A stretch of 64,000 nt of DNA from an uncultured Marinoscillum sp. (GTDB taxonomy: Bacteria; Bacteroidota; Bacteroidia; Cytophagales; MED-G16). The stretch's first letter is position 1, and each line of letters begins with the position of its first letter. The stretch covers positions 62,001-126,000 of the forward strand of contig CABYXZ010000004.1 of assembly GCA_902523065.1 (NCBI GenBank), read 5' to 3'. Both the position numbers and the translations under genes were made by a program. Below the pieces are notes generated by a model. The model saw nothing but the letters and a program-made list of their open reading frames with translations, had not been told where the DNA came from and searched no databases. Below, in pieces: positions 44,657-53,524 of the stretch.

Positions 44657-44949
44657 TAGAAAACTATATCCTGAACTTTGTTGTGCTTAGAAACAATCTT
44701 TTTTAGTAAGTTTTTCTTATTATTTTCTAATTCATTCCTTAGAGGTGATGAATTAACTTTTATAAAAACTATTTTTTCTTCTGAAATAGAAACTTTTTCG
44801 GTTCTATCCTGAATCAATTTATTTGTTATTTCATTCCATGTATTGAGAATTTCAATACTATCTATTTTCCCACTTAATTTTTTAGAGTTATAAACTTCAG
44901 AGGTTAATTCACGAATTGAAAGTGTCTTTGATTTTCTAGGTTTTTTCAT
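44653..44949 (-). CDS. DUF721 (DciA-like) protein
   Basis: Small 98-residue protein of the DUF721 family, related to DciA, the ancestral loader of replicative helicase DnaB. It has a basic N-terminus and the family pattern LNTWNEITNKLIQDRTEKVS, then the strand IVFIKVNSSPLRNEL, with a C-terminal helix. It overlaps the end of recF by 14 bases, giving a recF-DUF721 pair found widely in Bacteroidota. Whether it acts as a helicase loader here is inference from family and partner. Confidence 0.86.
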   Translation of the reverse strand: MKKPRKSKTLSIRELTSEVYNSKKLSGKIDSIEILNTWNEITNKLIQDRTEKVSISEEKIVFIKVNSSPLRNELENNKKNLLKKIVSKHNKVQDIVFY

Positions 44950-46009
44950 TTTCTAATTCAATTATATTTATGTCTTTTGATATTTTTACCTTATCTAATC
45001 TCTCGTGAACCGAGTCAGATATAAATATCTGTTTGAAAATTTTTTCTTTCAAATAATTATTTAACAGTTCAATTCTTTTATTATCAAGCTTATGGTATAT
45101 GTCATCAAATAATATTATAGGATTATTTTCTGAATTTTCTTTTAAAATAAGATACTCACATATTTTTAAACTTATTATAAAAATTTTTTGTTGGCCCTGT
45201 GACCCGTACCTTTTAATTAATCTGTCATCTTGATAGAAAATATAATCATCATTGTGAATACCAATTGACGTTTTATTAGTGTAAAAATCACTTTCTAATT
45301 TTTTATCAAAATCCACTAGGCTCAGGTCAGATTTAACATTTGTTGAATATTCAATACTAAATTTTTCTCTTGATAATTTATTTGATACGGCTAAAATATT
45401 GCTGTTTAATTTTTTTATTACAGTATTCCTCACATTATTAATGAAAAAATTTAATTCAATTAATTTCTCATTATATGTCTTAACAATATCCTCATCAACA
45501 TCTCTTAGGTGTTGAATTCCTTTCAAGTATACGTTCCTTTGTTTTAACGTTCTTTTGTAATCAACTAATTTGTTCAGATATTTTATATTAATCTGAGATA
45601 TTAAAGTATCTAAAAACTTTCTTCTTGAGTCACTAAAACCTCTAAGTAAGTTAATATCTAGTGGCTTAACAAAAACGATAGGAATCTTACCTATATGCTT
45701 TTTCAAGGATTTATATAAATTATTGTTTTCAAATAATTTCTTTCCAGAGTTACTATCATAATAACATATATATGAATTACTATTTGAATAGAATCCTTCT
45801 ATTCTAAAAGATTTCTGTTTTTTTCTGATATTTTCATCATCTTTCGTATTTATAGCACTTTTCCCTAGCGATAAATAGTAGATTGCGTCAAGAAGATTTG
45901 TTTTTCCTACACCATTTTCACCAAATAAATAATTGATTCCATCTATGAAGCTCGCCTTATAGGTCTTATAATTTTTAAAATTATTAATCAGTATTTTATC
46001 AATATGCAT
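44936..46009 (-). CDS. recF: DNA replication/repair protein RecF
   Basis: SMC-like ATPase that helps load RecA at gaps with RecO and RecR. The N-terminus begins MHIDKILINNFKNYK with Walker A GENGVGKTN at about residues 33-41. It is followed by the RecF pattern DINLLRGFSDSRRKFLDTLI. The signature YGSQGQQKIFIISLKI and Walker B ILFDDIYHKLD come near the end. 357 residues. It is divergent from pdhA across 62 bases and overlaps DUF721. Confidence 0.98.
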   Translation of the reverse strand: MHIDKILINNFKNYKTYKASFIDGINYLFGENGVGKTNLLDAIYYLSLGKSAINTKDDENIRKKQKSFRIEGFYSNSNSYICYYDSNSGKKLFENNNLYKSLKKHIGKIPIVFVKPLDINLLRGFSDSRRKFLDTLISQINIKYLNKLVDYKRTLKQRNVYLKGIQHLRDVDEDIVKTYNEKLIELNFFINNVRNTVIKKLNSNILAVSNKLSREKFSIEYSTNVKSDLSLVDFDKKLESDFYTNKTSIGIHNDDYIFYQDDRLIKRYGSQGQQKIFIISLKICEYLILKENSENNPIILFDDIYHKLDNKRIELLNNYLKEKIFKQIFISDSVHERLDKVKISKDINIIELENEKT

Positions 46010-46010
46010 T

Positions 46011-46018
46011 TATATTTG
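46011..46018 (+). promoter_or_regulatory. Predicted -7 promoter box upstream of pdhA
   Basis: TATATTTG matches TAnnTTTG, 53 bases before the pdhA ATG. No TTG lies at the expected -33 position. Confidence 0.3.
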
Positions 46019-46071
46019 TGCTGAATTAAAATAAACTTAAAACTAATTCAGTTTTTTTTGAAAAATAAGAT

Positions 46072-47103
46072 ATGTCAGCTGTAAAAGAAAAAAAATCAAA
46101 TAAGACAAAGCCAAGAGAGGAATTTGACTCTTCAACATACTTATACTGGTTAAAGTCAATGTTGCTAATGAGGAGGTTTGAGGAGATGGCGGGGAGACTT
46201 TATGGTCAACAAAAAATTCGCGGATTTTGTCATTTATATATTGGTCAGGAAGCATGTGTATCAGGGTGTGTTTCTGCATTAAAAGAAGGAGATAAGTACA
46301 TTACTTCATACAGAGATCATGCTCATCCACTGGCCTTAGGAACAAATCCAGATAAGATTATGGCTGAATTATTTGGTAAGGTAACAGGTGTTTCTAGAGG
46401 GAAGGGGGGGTCCATGCATATGTTTGATAAAGAAAAACATTTTTTTGGAGGCCATGGAATCGTTGGTAACCAAATACCTATTGGTGCTGGAATAGCATTT
46501 GCAGATAAATATAAGAAGAATGATAATGTTTGTCTAACCTACCTTGGAGATGGCGCTCTGAGAATTGGAGCATTTCATGAAGCTGTTAATATTGCGATGT
46601 TTTTAAAACTTCCAGTTATTTTTATTATTGAAAATAATGGATACGCGATGGGTACATCAGTAAGTAGAACCTCAAATGTAACAGAGCTTTATAAGTCTGG
46701 CTTATCTTACGATATACCATCAGAGCCAGTTGATGCTATGAATGTTGTAAAGGTTCATCGTGCAATATCAAAAGCTGCTAAAAGAGGTAGAAATGGAGAA
46801 GGACCAACCTTACTTGAATTTAGAACCTATAGATTTAAAGGTCATTCAATGTCTGACCCAGCAAAGTATAGAACAAAAGAGGAGTTGGAACACTATAAGG
46901 ATAAAGATCCTATTGAACAGGTTAAAAGTATGATCTTAAAGAAAAAAATTCTTACAAATGACGAGATAAACAATATCGATCAAGCGATAAAAGACCAAGT
47001 AAAGAAGTCTGTTGAGTTTTCCGAAAACTCACCTTATCCTGATAAGGAGGATGTTTTTTCAGATATATATGTTCAAAAAGATTATCCTTTTCTTAAAGAA
47101 TAA
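46072..47103 (+). CDS. pdhA: Pyruvate dehydrogenase E1 component, alpha subunit
   Basis: Thiamine-diphosphate-dependent alpha subunit of the alpha2beta2-type pyruvate dehydrogenase E1, 343 residues. The TPP motif starts LGDGALRIGAFHEAVNIA and ends IENNGYAMGTS. The phosphorylation-loop equivalent RGKGGSMHMFD and the C-terminal RFKGHSMSDPAKYRTKEEL are conserved. The first 20 residues are a charged extension. No beta subunit or E2 gene is adjacent; a TPR protein and ribH follow in the same direction, so the complex is encoded at split loci. The closely related branched-chain 2-oxoacid E1 alpha is less likely given the match to the pyruvate type. Confidence 0.94.
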   Translation: MSAVKEKKSNKTKPREEFDSSTYLYWLKSMLLMRRFEEMAGRLYGQQKIRGFCHLYIGQEACVSGCVSALKEGDKYITSYRDHAHPLALGTNPDKIMAELFGKVTGVSRGKGGSMHMFDKEKHFFGGHGIVGNQIPIGAGIAFADKYKKNDNVCLTYLGDGALRIGAFHEAVNIAMFLKLPVIFIIENNGYAMGTSVSRTSNVTELYKSGLSYDIPSEPVDAMNVVKVHRAISKAAKRGRNGEGPTLLEFRTYRFKGHSMSDPAKYRTKEELEHYKDKDPIEQVKSMILKKKILTNDEINNIDQAIKDQVKKSVEFSENSPYPDKEDVFSDIYVQKDYPFLKE

Positions 47104-47109
47104 TTATAT

Positions 47110-47814
47110 ATGGTAAAAATAAGAAAACCAAAGAAAGAAAATAAGGAGGTTATTCCAGTTGATAACCCTGAGGTTATTCAAGAGGGTATCTCTAAAGCGG
47201 AGGAATTTATCACAAAAAATAAAAATTTACTTTATTTGGTAACTGGTATAATTCTTGTTCTATTTATTTCTTTTACCGCATTTAATTTTATTCAAGACAG
47301 TCAAAATAGTGAGGCTCAAGAAGAAATGTTTCAAGCTGTATATTATTTTGAGCAGGATAGTCTTGTTAAGGCATTAAACGGTGATGGCAATAATTATGGC
47401 TTTCTTGAAATTATTGATGAGTACGGTTTTTCTGAAGCAGCTAATCTATCACACTATTATGCTGGCGTTTCTTATTTAAAGCTTGGAAATTATAATAATG
47501 CAATATCTTATTTAAATTCTTTTTCATCATCAGACCTTTTATTACAAGCAAGAGCATACTCGTTAATTGGTGATTCATATGTTGAATTACAAGATTACGA
47601 AAGTGCAATAAAATATCTTAAACTTGCATCCTCAGAAAATCCCAATGAATATTTTACTCCAAAATACCTGACTAAATTGGCTTTGGTCTACGAGAAAATA
47701 AATGATCTCAATTCAGCTCTTGATTGTTATGAGCAAATAATTGATGATTTTAAGGACTCACCTGAGTATCAAATTTCACTTAAAAATAAATCCAGGCTCG
47801 AAGGACTTATATAA
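47110..47814 (+). CDS. Membrane-anchored tetratricopeptide repeat protein
   Basis: 234-residue protein with a Lys-rich cytoplasmic N-terminus, one membrane helix at about residues 39-60 and a C-terminal TPR domain (AANLSHYYAGVSYLKLGNYN, then ARAYSLIGDSYVELQDYESA and KLALVYEKINDLNSALDCYE). The topology resembles YfgM-like ancillary proteins. It precedes ribH with a one-base stop/start overlap (TAATG), an arrangement shared with other Bacteroidota. The molecular role is unknown; it is probably a scaffold on the periplasmic side. Confidence 0.85.
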   Translation: MVKIRKPKKENKEVIPVDNPEVIQEGISKAEEFITKNKNLLYLVTGIILVLFISFTAFNFIQDSQNSEAQEEMFQAVYYFEQDSLVKALNGDGNNYGFLEIIDEYGFSEAANLSHYYAGVSYLKLGNYNNAISYLNSFSSSDLLLQARAYSLIGDSYVELQDYESAIKYLKLASSENPNEYFTPKYLTKLALVYEKINDLNSALDCYEQIIDDFKDSPEYQISLKNKSRLEGLI

Positions 47815-48284
47815 TGGGTAGCAGTCTAATACTTGATAATAACTTCGATAATTTGAACCTTCCCTCACTTAGAATAGGTATTATTCAGGCAGAATGGAAT
47901 TCACAGATTACTGATTTATTAATGATGTCTTGTAGAAATTATTTTTTAGAAGTTGGAATTGATGATAAAAATATAATAACGAGAAAAGTTCCCGGAAGTA
48001 TGGAGTTAGTATACGCTTCTAATCATATGCTTATTAATCATGATGTTGATGGCATTGTAACTCTTGGATGTATTATTAAGGGAGAAACAGATCATGATAA
48101 ACATATTGCAAATGCTGTATCTAACGGATTGGTTTCGGTCTCCTTAAGTCATAACAAACCTATTTCTTTTGGTGTATTAACTACTAATAATCATAATCAA
48201 GCTATATCAAGAGCAGGAGGGAATAAAGGAGATAAAGGGAAGGAATCAGCCTACACTTTACTTAAAATGTTAGACTTAGTTTGA
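47814..48284 (+). CDS. ribH: 6,7-dimethyl-8-ribityllumazine synthase
   Basis: Penultimate enzyme of riboflavin synthesis, forming lumazine from the 4-carbon phosphate and the pyrimidine precursor. The 156-residue protein has RIGIIQAEWN, PGSMELVYA, LGCIIKGETDHD (catalytic His) and FGVLTTNNHNQAISRAGG, all family hallmarks. The start overlaps the TPR gene stop. The convergent nhaD ends 2 bases beyond. Confidence 0.97.
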   Translation: MGSSLILDNNFDNLNLPSLRIGIIQAEWNSQITDLLMMSCRNYFLEVGIDDKNIITRKVPGSMELVYASNHMLINHDVDGIVTLGCIIKGETDHDKHIANAVSNGLVSVSLSHNKPISFGVLTTNNHNQAISRAGGNKGDKGKESAYTLLKMLDLV

Positions 48285-48286
48285 GT

Positions 48287-49714
48287 TTAAGATATAAGGT
48301 TAGTTTGAATTATATATGCAACAGCACCGAAAAAATATCCCACTACCGCATATATTGAAATTCTTTTAAGGTACCAGAAAAACGGTATATTTTCAAGACC
48401 CATAATTGCTACCCCTGCTGCAGAACCAATTATTAAAGCACTTCCTCCTGTACCTGCACAATATGCTAAAAACTGCCAGAATAAACCATCTTGAGCAAAG
48501 AAACCATCGCCCCCTATTTCGAGGGGATACATTCCGATTGCTGCAGCTACTAAAGGTACGTTGTCTACTATTGCAGATAATAGCCCTATAATTAGTCCAA
48601 TTGTATATACTCCATTTTCTGTGTCTGTACCAATTTCGTTATCAAGAAATGTTGCCATTTGTCCTAACTGTCCTGCTGCCTGTAAGCTACCTACAGCAAG
48701 TAAGATACCTAAGAAAAATAGTAGTGTTGGCACATCCATCTTTTCAAGAGCGTGATATGCTGAGAAATATCTTTTATCTTCTTTATTATCTTTTCTGTGT
48801 AACAAATCAGTTAAAAGCCAAAGGAAACCAAGACTTAACATCATTCCCATAAAAGGTGGGTAGTGAGTTACTGATTTGAAAGCTGGAACAAAAAGTAGTC
48901 CGGCTACTCCACTGTAGAAAACAATATTTCTAGTTCTATCAGTGGTATGGTGTGAAACCTCCATCTTATCAGTATCCGGTCTTTCAAAAGTTCCTTTTAC
49001 CTTAGGAGACATAATGATGAGTGGAACAATAAGACAAACTAGACTAGGCATAATTAGTTTAGTTATCACCTCATAAGTTGTAATTTGATCACCAATCCAT
49101 AACATGGTAGTTGTGACATCACCAATGGGAGACCAAGCTCCTCCTGCATTAGCAGCAATGATTATCATTCCAAGAAAAAACCACCTATCATTCTGATCTG
49201 CAATAAATTTTCTTGTCAAAGAAACCATAATAATGGATGTTGTTAGATTGTCAAGAAGGGCTGAAAAGAAAAATGATACAAATCCGAGAATCCAAAATAG
49301 CTTTAGTTTACTTGTTGTTTTTATTCTATCTGTAACAACCCTAAATCCACCGTGGATGTCAATAATTTCAACAATTGTCATTGCACCCATTAAGAAGAAA
49401 AGAATACTAGATATCTCTGATAAAATTTCAAATAATTGAACTTCTGTTACGTAGTGCTGAATTATTTCTTTTGTAGATTTCCCAATACTTTCTGAGGTTT
49501 CAACTATTTCATCAGGATAGATATTTGTAAATTCTGTTTCGGCATAATTTTTTATTTTGTCGAGTTGAACAATCTCTTCTTTACCAAAAACATAAATTGT
49601 CCAACAAAGGATCCCAGTAATTAACGCTATTGCAGCTTTGTCAACTTTGAGTTGATGTTCAATAGTAATGCAGGCATAACCTATGACAAATACAACAACC
49701 ATTAATTCGTACAT
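48287..49714 (-). CDS. nhaD: NhaD family Na+/H+ antiporter
   Basis: Integral membrane antiporter of the NhaD type, common in marine and halophilic bacteria, 475 residues with about twelve helices. The sequence has the ion-transporter superfamily inverted-repeat pattern. Characteristic segments are SALLDNLTTSIIMVSL, NAGGAWSPIGDVTTTMLWIG and IVDNVPLVAAAIGMY, where DN and GGAWSPIGD are conserved. An insert of about 35 polar residues follows the second helix. It lies one base downstream of anmK, so the two are probably cotranscribed. The likely function is sodium extrusion and pH homeostasis. Confidence 0.95.
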   Translation of the reverse strand: MYELMVVVFVIGYACITIEHQLKVDKAAIALITGILCWTIYVFGKEEIVQLDKIKNYAETEFTNIYPDEIVETSESIGKSTKEIIQHYVTEVQLFEILSEISSILFFLMGAMTIVEIIDIHGGFRVVTDRIKTTSKLKLFWILGFVSFFFSALLDNLTTSIIMVSLTRKFIADQNDRWFFLGMIIIAANAGGAWSPIGDVTTTMLWIGDQITTYEVITKLIMPSLVCLIVPLIIMSPKVKGTFERPDTDKMEVSHHTTDRTRNIVFYSGVAGLLFVPAFKSVTHYPPFMGMMLSLGFLWLLTDLLHRKDNKEDKRYFSAYHALEKMDVPTLLFFLGILLAVGSLQAAGQLGQMATFLDNEIGTDTENGVYTIGLIIGLLSAIVDNVPLVAAAIGMYPLEIGGDGFFAQDGLFWQFLAYCAGTGGSALIIGSAAGVAIMGLENIPFFWYLKRISIYAVVGYFFGAVAYIIQTNLIS

Positions 49715-49715
49715 A

Positions 49716-50786
49716 TCAGTATAAATTTAATTTAAATATAGATCCTGAGGAAGATGAGGAACTAGATCCAGTAACACTTTTGTTAATGTTTTCTAATCCT
49801 AAATATCTCAATAATCCTAAATATCCAAAAATTATTGCTTCTTTAAAAGAAATAATATCATTATTTGGAACGACAAAATCGTTATTGAGTTTATTTATTA
49901 AGTTTATTTTTTTTATTAGGTAATTATTATATGTCCCTCCTCCTGTTAGCAACACTTTACTCTTCTCTTTATTTATGCTTTTATTAATTTGATACGCTAT
50001 ATGATTTGTAAATGTATTTAAAATATCCTCTGAAGAATAACCAGTGAGTAGCGGAAAGAATTTTTTTTCGATGTAGTTAATGTCTAAACTTTTTGGACCC
50101 TTTAATTGATAATAATTTAATTGATTAAGTTTTTCTAATAAAGAATTTATTTTATTTCCACTAGAAGCGAGCTCACCATTTTTATCAAATGGTAATCCAC
50201 TTTTTTTTGCGTATTTATTCAAAACAATATTTGCAGGACATATATCATAGGCTGACAGTTCATTAGAATACAGCTTTGAGACATTTGCAATACCTCCGAT
50301 GTTTATGCAGTAATCGTATTCTCCAAATAGCTCTTTATCTCCACAAGGCACAAGTGGAGCACCTTGCCCACCCATAAGCACGTCCAGTTCTCTAAAATTA
50401 CTTATAACATCAATTTTTGTTTTGTAGTTTATTATTAAGGGGTTGCCTATTTGTAATGTTATTTTTTCTGATGGATTATGTAAAACAGTATGTCCATGAG
50501 TTGAAATCAGTGTTGGTTTAATTGCATTTTTTTTGATAAAACTCAATAATTTGTCTGCAGTAAATTCTCCTAATTCAATGTCTAGTTTTTTTAAATCGTA
50601 AGAGTTAAGGTGAGAGCATCCTAAAAGTTTTTTATTGAGAGTATTAGTGTAGGGTACAAACTCCGACTTATTTAAACTGTATTTCCAAACCTTATTTTCT
50701 CTCCAAAAAGAACAGTAAGCAATATCTAAACCATCACATGAAGTACCTGACATTGTCCCAATAACATTGAATTTTTTTGTTTTCAT
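49716..50786 (-). CDS. anmK: Anhydro-N-acetylmuramic acid kinase
   Basis: Murein-recycling kinase that hydrolyses and phosphorylates 1,6-anhydro-MurNAc to MurNAc-6-P. The 356-residue protein shows the family ATP-site start GTMSGTSCDGLDIAYC. It also has LISTHGHTVLHNP, GGQGAPLVPCGDKELFGEYD, INIGGIANVS and LTGGGTYNN. The C-terminus ends SVTGSSSSSSSGSIF, a serine-rich version of the SVTGA...HSSG tail usual in Bacteroidota. Upstream is a 75-base divergent region shared with the outer-membrane protein gene. Confidence 0.96.
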   Translation of the reverse strand: MKTKKFNVIGTMSGTSCDGLDIAYCSFWRENKVWKYSLNKSEFVPYTNTLNKKLLGCSHLNSYDLKKLDIELGEFTADKLLSFIKKNAIKPTLISTHGHTVLHNPSEKITLQIGNPLIINYKTKIDVISNFRELDVLMGGQGAPLVPCGDKELFGEYDYCINIGGIANVSKLYSNELSAYDICPANIVLNKYAKKSGLPFDKNGELASSGNKINSLLEKLNQLNYYQLKGPKSLDINYIEKKFFPLLTGYSSEDILNTFTNHIAYQINKSINKEKSKVLLTGGGTYNNYLIKKINLINKLNNDFVVPNNDIISFKEAIIFGYLGLLRYLGLENINKSVTGSSSSSSSGSIFKLNLY

Positions 50787-50861
50787 GTCTTTGCTTTAAT
50801 TTTTTATTTTTCGAGTTAAAGAATGCATCTTTGCATTCAATTAATTTCTAATATTAGCTCA

Positions 50862-52142
50862 ATGCGAGTAAAAGTTTTTTGTTTGTTTCTAATTTACTTT
50901 TTTTTCAAATATAAAGTATCATATTCACAGGTTACTACGCCTTTTAGTTCTTTAATACCTGTTGGAGAAATCTCAGATAATTCCTTTGCAAATAATTTAT
51001 CTATGGGAGGTTTAGGTATCAGTAATGGTTCATATTGGCATCTTAATAATCAGAACCCTGCCGCTCTAGTTTATAATAGATTTACAACTTTTGAGATGGG
51101 CGTCGCTTCTGATATCAGGCAGATTGTAAATAATCAGTCTAAGGATGTCGTAGGTAATGGAAATATTAATTATTTGGGTTTTGGGTTTCCAGTAATTAAA
51201 TCAGGCAAATGGACTTCTTCCTTTGGATTCAATCCATTCAGTAACATGAATTATAAATTATTCTCACAAGATATTGTATATAATGTTGATGGAACTCCAA
51301 CATCATCTTTAGTTACGTACAATTATGATGGTTCAGGTGGCTTAACGGAAATATATCTTTCAAACGGGTTTAAGGTAACTGATAAATTATCTTTAGGTAT
51401 CAAGGCGACTTATATTTTTGGTAAAGTTTCAAGTAATATTTCATCATCAATATCTAATGAACCTCAATTTTATTCCAATTATTTTGAAGAGTCTAGCTAT
51501 AATGATTATTCATTGATGACAGGTTTATTTTATAGAAGAGAGATAAATGAAGATAAATTTTTAAAGATTGGATTAATTTACGATTTGAAAACATCTCTTG
51601 AATCTTCAACATTCTCTCAGCTTGAAAGAAGAATTCCAAATTCATTGAATGTTTTGGTTATAGATACAATTGCTAATGATATATCAAGAGAATATATAAT
51701 ACCAAAAAATTATGGATTTGGTATTTCTTACGAAATTTTAGATAGATTATCTTTTGGAATTGATCTTAGATTTCAGCCATGGAAAGAGAATTCGGGTTAT
51801 GAAGGTCAAGATAACTCATACAAGAACTTTCTTCAAATATCCTCAGGGTTTGAGATAATACCAGACGCTGAAGATGTTAATAGTTATTTTAAGAGAGTAA
51901 CCTATAGAGGAGGTCTATTATATAAAAGATATCCATATTTAATTAATGGAAAAGAAACAAATAACATAGCAGCTACGTTTGGTTTATCACTTCCTGTTGG
52001 ATCAATTTCAAGAATTAATCTTGGTTTTGAGATCGGTAAGCGAGGTAGCTTAAATAAAACTTTAGCAAAAGAGAATTACCTTAAGTTTATCATAGGAAGC
52101 TCTATTAATAACATTTGGTTTATTAAGAGAAAATTTGATTAA
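50862..52142 (+). CDS. Outer-membrane beta-barrel protein, unknown function
   Basis: From the ATG at 50862 the product is 426 residues with a signal peptide (cleavage after SYSQ, about residue 23). An upstream ATG at 50823 would spoil the signal peptide. The mature protein has alternating hydrophobic/polar strands with Asn, Gly, Ser and aromatic residues, for example INYLGFGFPVIKSGKWTSSF and GLSLPVGSISRINLGFEIG, as in Bacteroidota outer-membrane barrels. The motif NNLSMGGLGISNGSYWHLNN resembles PorV/UPF0164-type starts. In related genomes a protein of this kind precedes a TPR protein and lptC. Substrate or role is unknown. Confidence 0.8.
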   Translation: MRVKVFCLFLIYFFFKYKVSYSQVTTPFSSLIPVGEISDNSFANNLSMGGLGISNGSYWHLNNQNPAALVYNRFTTFEMGVASDIRQIVNNQSKDVVGNGNINYLGFGFPVIKSGKWTSSFGFNPFSNMNYKLFSQDIVYNVDGTPTSSLVTYNYDGSGGLTEIYLSNGFKVTDKLSLGIKATYIFGKVSSNISSSISNEPQFYSNYFEESSYNDYSLMTGLFYRREINEDKFLKIGLIYDLKTSLESSTFSQLERRIPNSLNVLVIDTIANDISREYIIPKNYGFGISYEILDRLSFGIDLRFQPWKENSGYEGQDNSYKNFLQISSGFEIIPDAEDVNSYFKRVTYRGGLLYKRYPYLINGKETNNIAATFGLSLPVGSISRINLGFEIGKRGSLNKTLAKENYLKFIIGSSINNIWFIKRKFD

Positions 52143-52150
52143 ATTTAATT

Positions 52151-53524
52151 ATGAGAAACTTACTAATTTTATTTTTTGTTATTTCGTGTAACACCTTCGT
52201 TTTGGCACAGCCTGGATGGAATTGGCCTGAGGATAAGGCTACTGCCGAGGAAAAAAATGTTCTCTACACGGATTATCTTAAACAAGGTAACTGCCAAATG
52301 TCAATTGAGCCAAACAGATGGCTTATGCAAAACGTTCCTGGATTACATGTATCAATTTATCAAAATGCAATTAAAATTCTAAGATGTCTTATAGATGTAG
52401 AGGAGGATCCTAATAAAAAAAATGAACTCATTCAAGAAGCATTATCAGTTTTTGATAAAAGAATAGAAAATTTTGGAAGAGAAGCATATGTCAAAAATAG
52501 AAAGGTAACATTTGCTTATACTTTTTACAGGTCCGATAAGACTCAGTATGAGAATCTTTATAATATGTTTACGGAAGCCCTGGAACTTAATGGAAATAAA
52601 TTAGGAAATAGCAATATTGTTGCCTTCATGGATATTTGCAGGAAGCATAAGTTAACCTCTAAATCAATCTCAGATGATGAAGTTTTAAACATATATGACG
52701 AACTATCTAATGTTGTTTCTTACAAGCTTACTAATGATACAAAAAATATTGATAGGCTTAGAAGATATCAGGACAACCTTGATAAACTCTTAACCGCGAC
52801 AATTACTGTTGATTGTAATTTTGTTGAGAATACTTTAGGTCCAAAACTTAGTGAAATAATTGATTCACCTTCCGATGAAATAGTCGAAACCGATTATGAA
52901 AACTTAAATCCTGTAGAAGGGACTTTGTACTCTGACGAAGCATTAAACCTTGCTAAAAAAATATTTCAACTTAGTATAACTGGTAAATGTACATCATCTG
53001 AAGTTGCATTATCAGCTGCTAAAATTATGTTCACAAATGAAAAAGACTTTGCTATTGCAAAATTCATAGCAGGTAGAGAATTATCATCTAAAAATTACGA
53101 AAGTGCCTTGGAGTACTATGATGGAGCTTTAACTTCTACAGAAGAATTGAAACAAAAATCTGAGATATACCTCAATAAGGCCCAACTTTATGCACTTATT
53201 GGCAATAAAATAAAATCTAGAGATAATGCTAGAATGGCCATATCCTCAGATAAAGATAACTCGGATGCATATAAGCTGATAGGTAACCTTTACATGGCAT
53301 CTTATGAAGATTGTAAGGGTGGTAAAAGTAGAGTTAATGATAGGTTAGTTTTCATTGCAGCTTATAATATGTACAGGAGAGCTGGATTAGGAGATAAAGC
53401 TAACCAAGCTAAAGCTCAATTTCCTTCTATGGAAGAAATATTTAATGAGAACCTTGAAGTTGGTGAATCTTTGAATACAGGTTGTTGGATAAATGAGAAT
53501 GTGACATTAAGTAAAAGAGAATGA
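52151..53524 (+). CDS. Periplasmic tetratricopeptide repeat protein
   Basis: 457-residue exported protein; the signal peptide ends near FVLAQ (residue 19). The N-terminal motif PGWNWPEDKATAEEKNVLYT and an early conserved block (PNRWLMQNVPGLHVSIYQNA) match TPR proteins found beside lptC in Bacteroidota. C-terminal TPR units include ARMAISSDKDNSDAYKLIGN. The sequence YEDCKGGKSRVNDRLVFIAA resembles another conserved block of this group. It overlaps the next gene by 4 bases (ATGA). Function is unknown; by position it may serve outer-membrane or lipopolysaccharide assembly (inference). Confidence 0.85.
   Translation: MRNLLILFFVISCNTFVLAQPGWNWPEDKATAEEKNVLYTDYLKQGNCQMSIEPNRWLMQNVPGLHVSIYQNAIKILRCLIDVEEDPNKKNELIQEALSVFDKRIENFGREAYVKNRKVTFAYTFYRSDKTQYENLYNMFTEALELNGNKLGNSNIVAFMDICRKHKLTSKSISDDEVLNIYDELSNVVSYKLTNDTKNIDRLRRYQDNLDKLLTATITVDCNFVENTLGPKLSEIIDSPSDEIVETDYENLNPVEGTLYSDEALNLAKKIFQLSITGKCTSSEVALSAAKIMFTNEKDFAIAKFIAGRELSSKNYESALEYYDGALTSTEELKQKSEIYLNKAQLYALIGNKIKSRDNARMAISSDKDNSDAYKLIGNLYMASYEDCKGGKSRVNDRLVFIAAYNMYRRAGLGDKANQAKAQFPSMEEIFNENLEVGESLNTGCWINENVTLSKRE

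Noticed and set aside
46043-46279. Minus-strand 78-residue frame over the pdhA start
   Set aside because: It is antisense to the conserved pdhA N-terminus and the 5' gap; low-complexity product with no recognisable feature.
48406-48852. Overlapping plus-strand open frames inside nhaD
   Set aside because: They lie wholly antisense to a well-conserved membrane protein gene, have no start context or recognisable product, and mirror its codons.
49739-49790. Serine-rich tail of AnmK as a possible frameshift or repeat expansion
   Set aside because: The tail aligns with the SVTG...SSG ending usual for Bacteroidota AnmK; only its serine run is longer, and the frame is intact.
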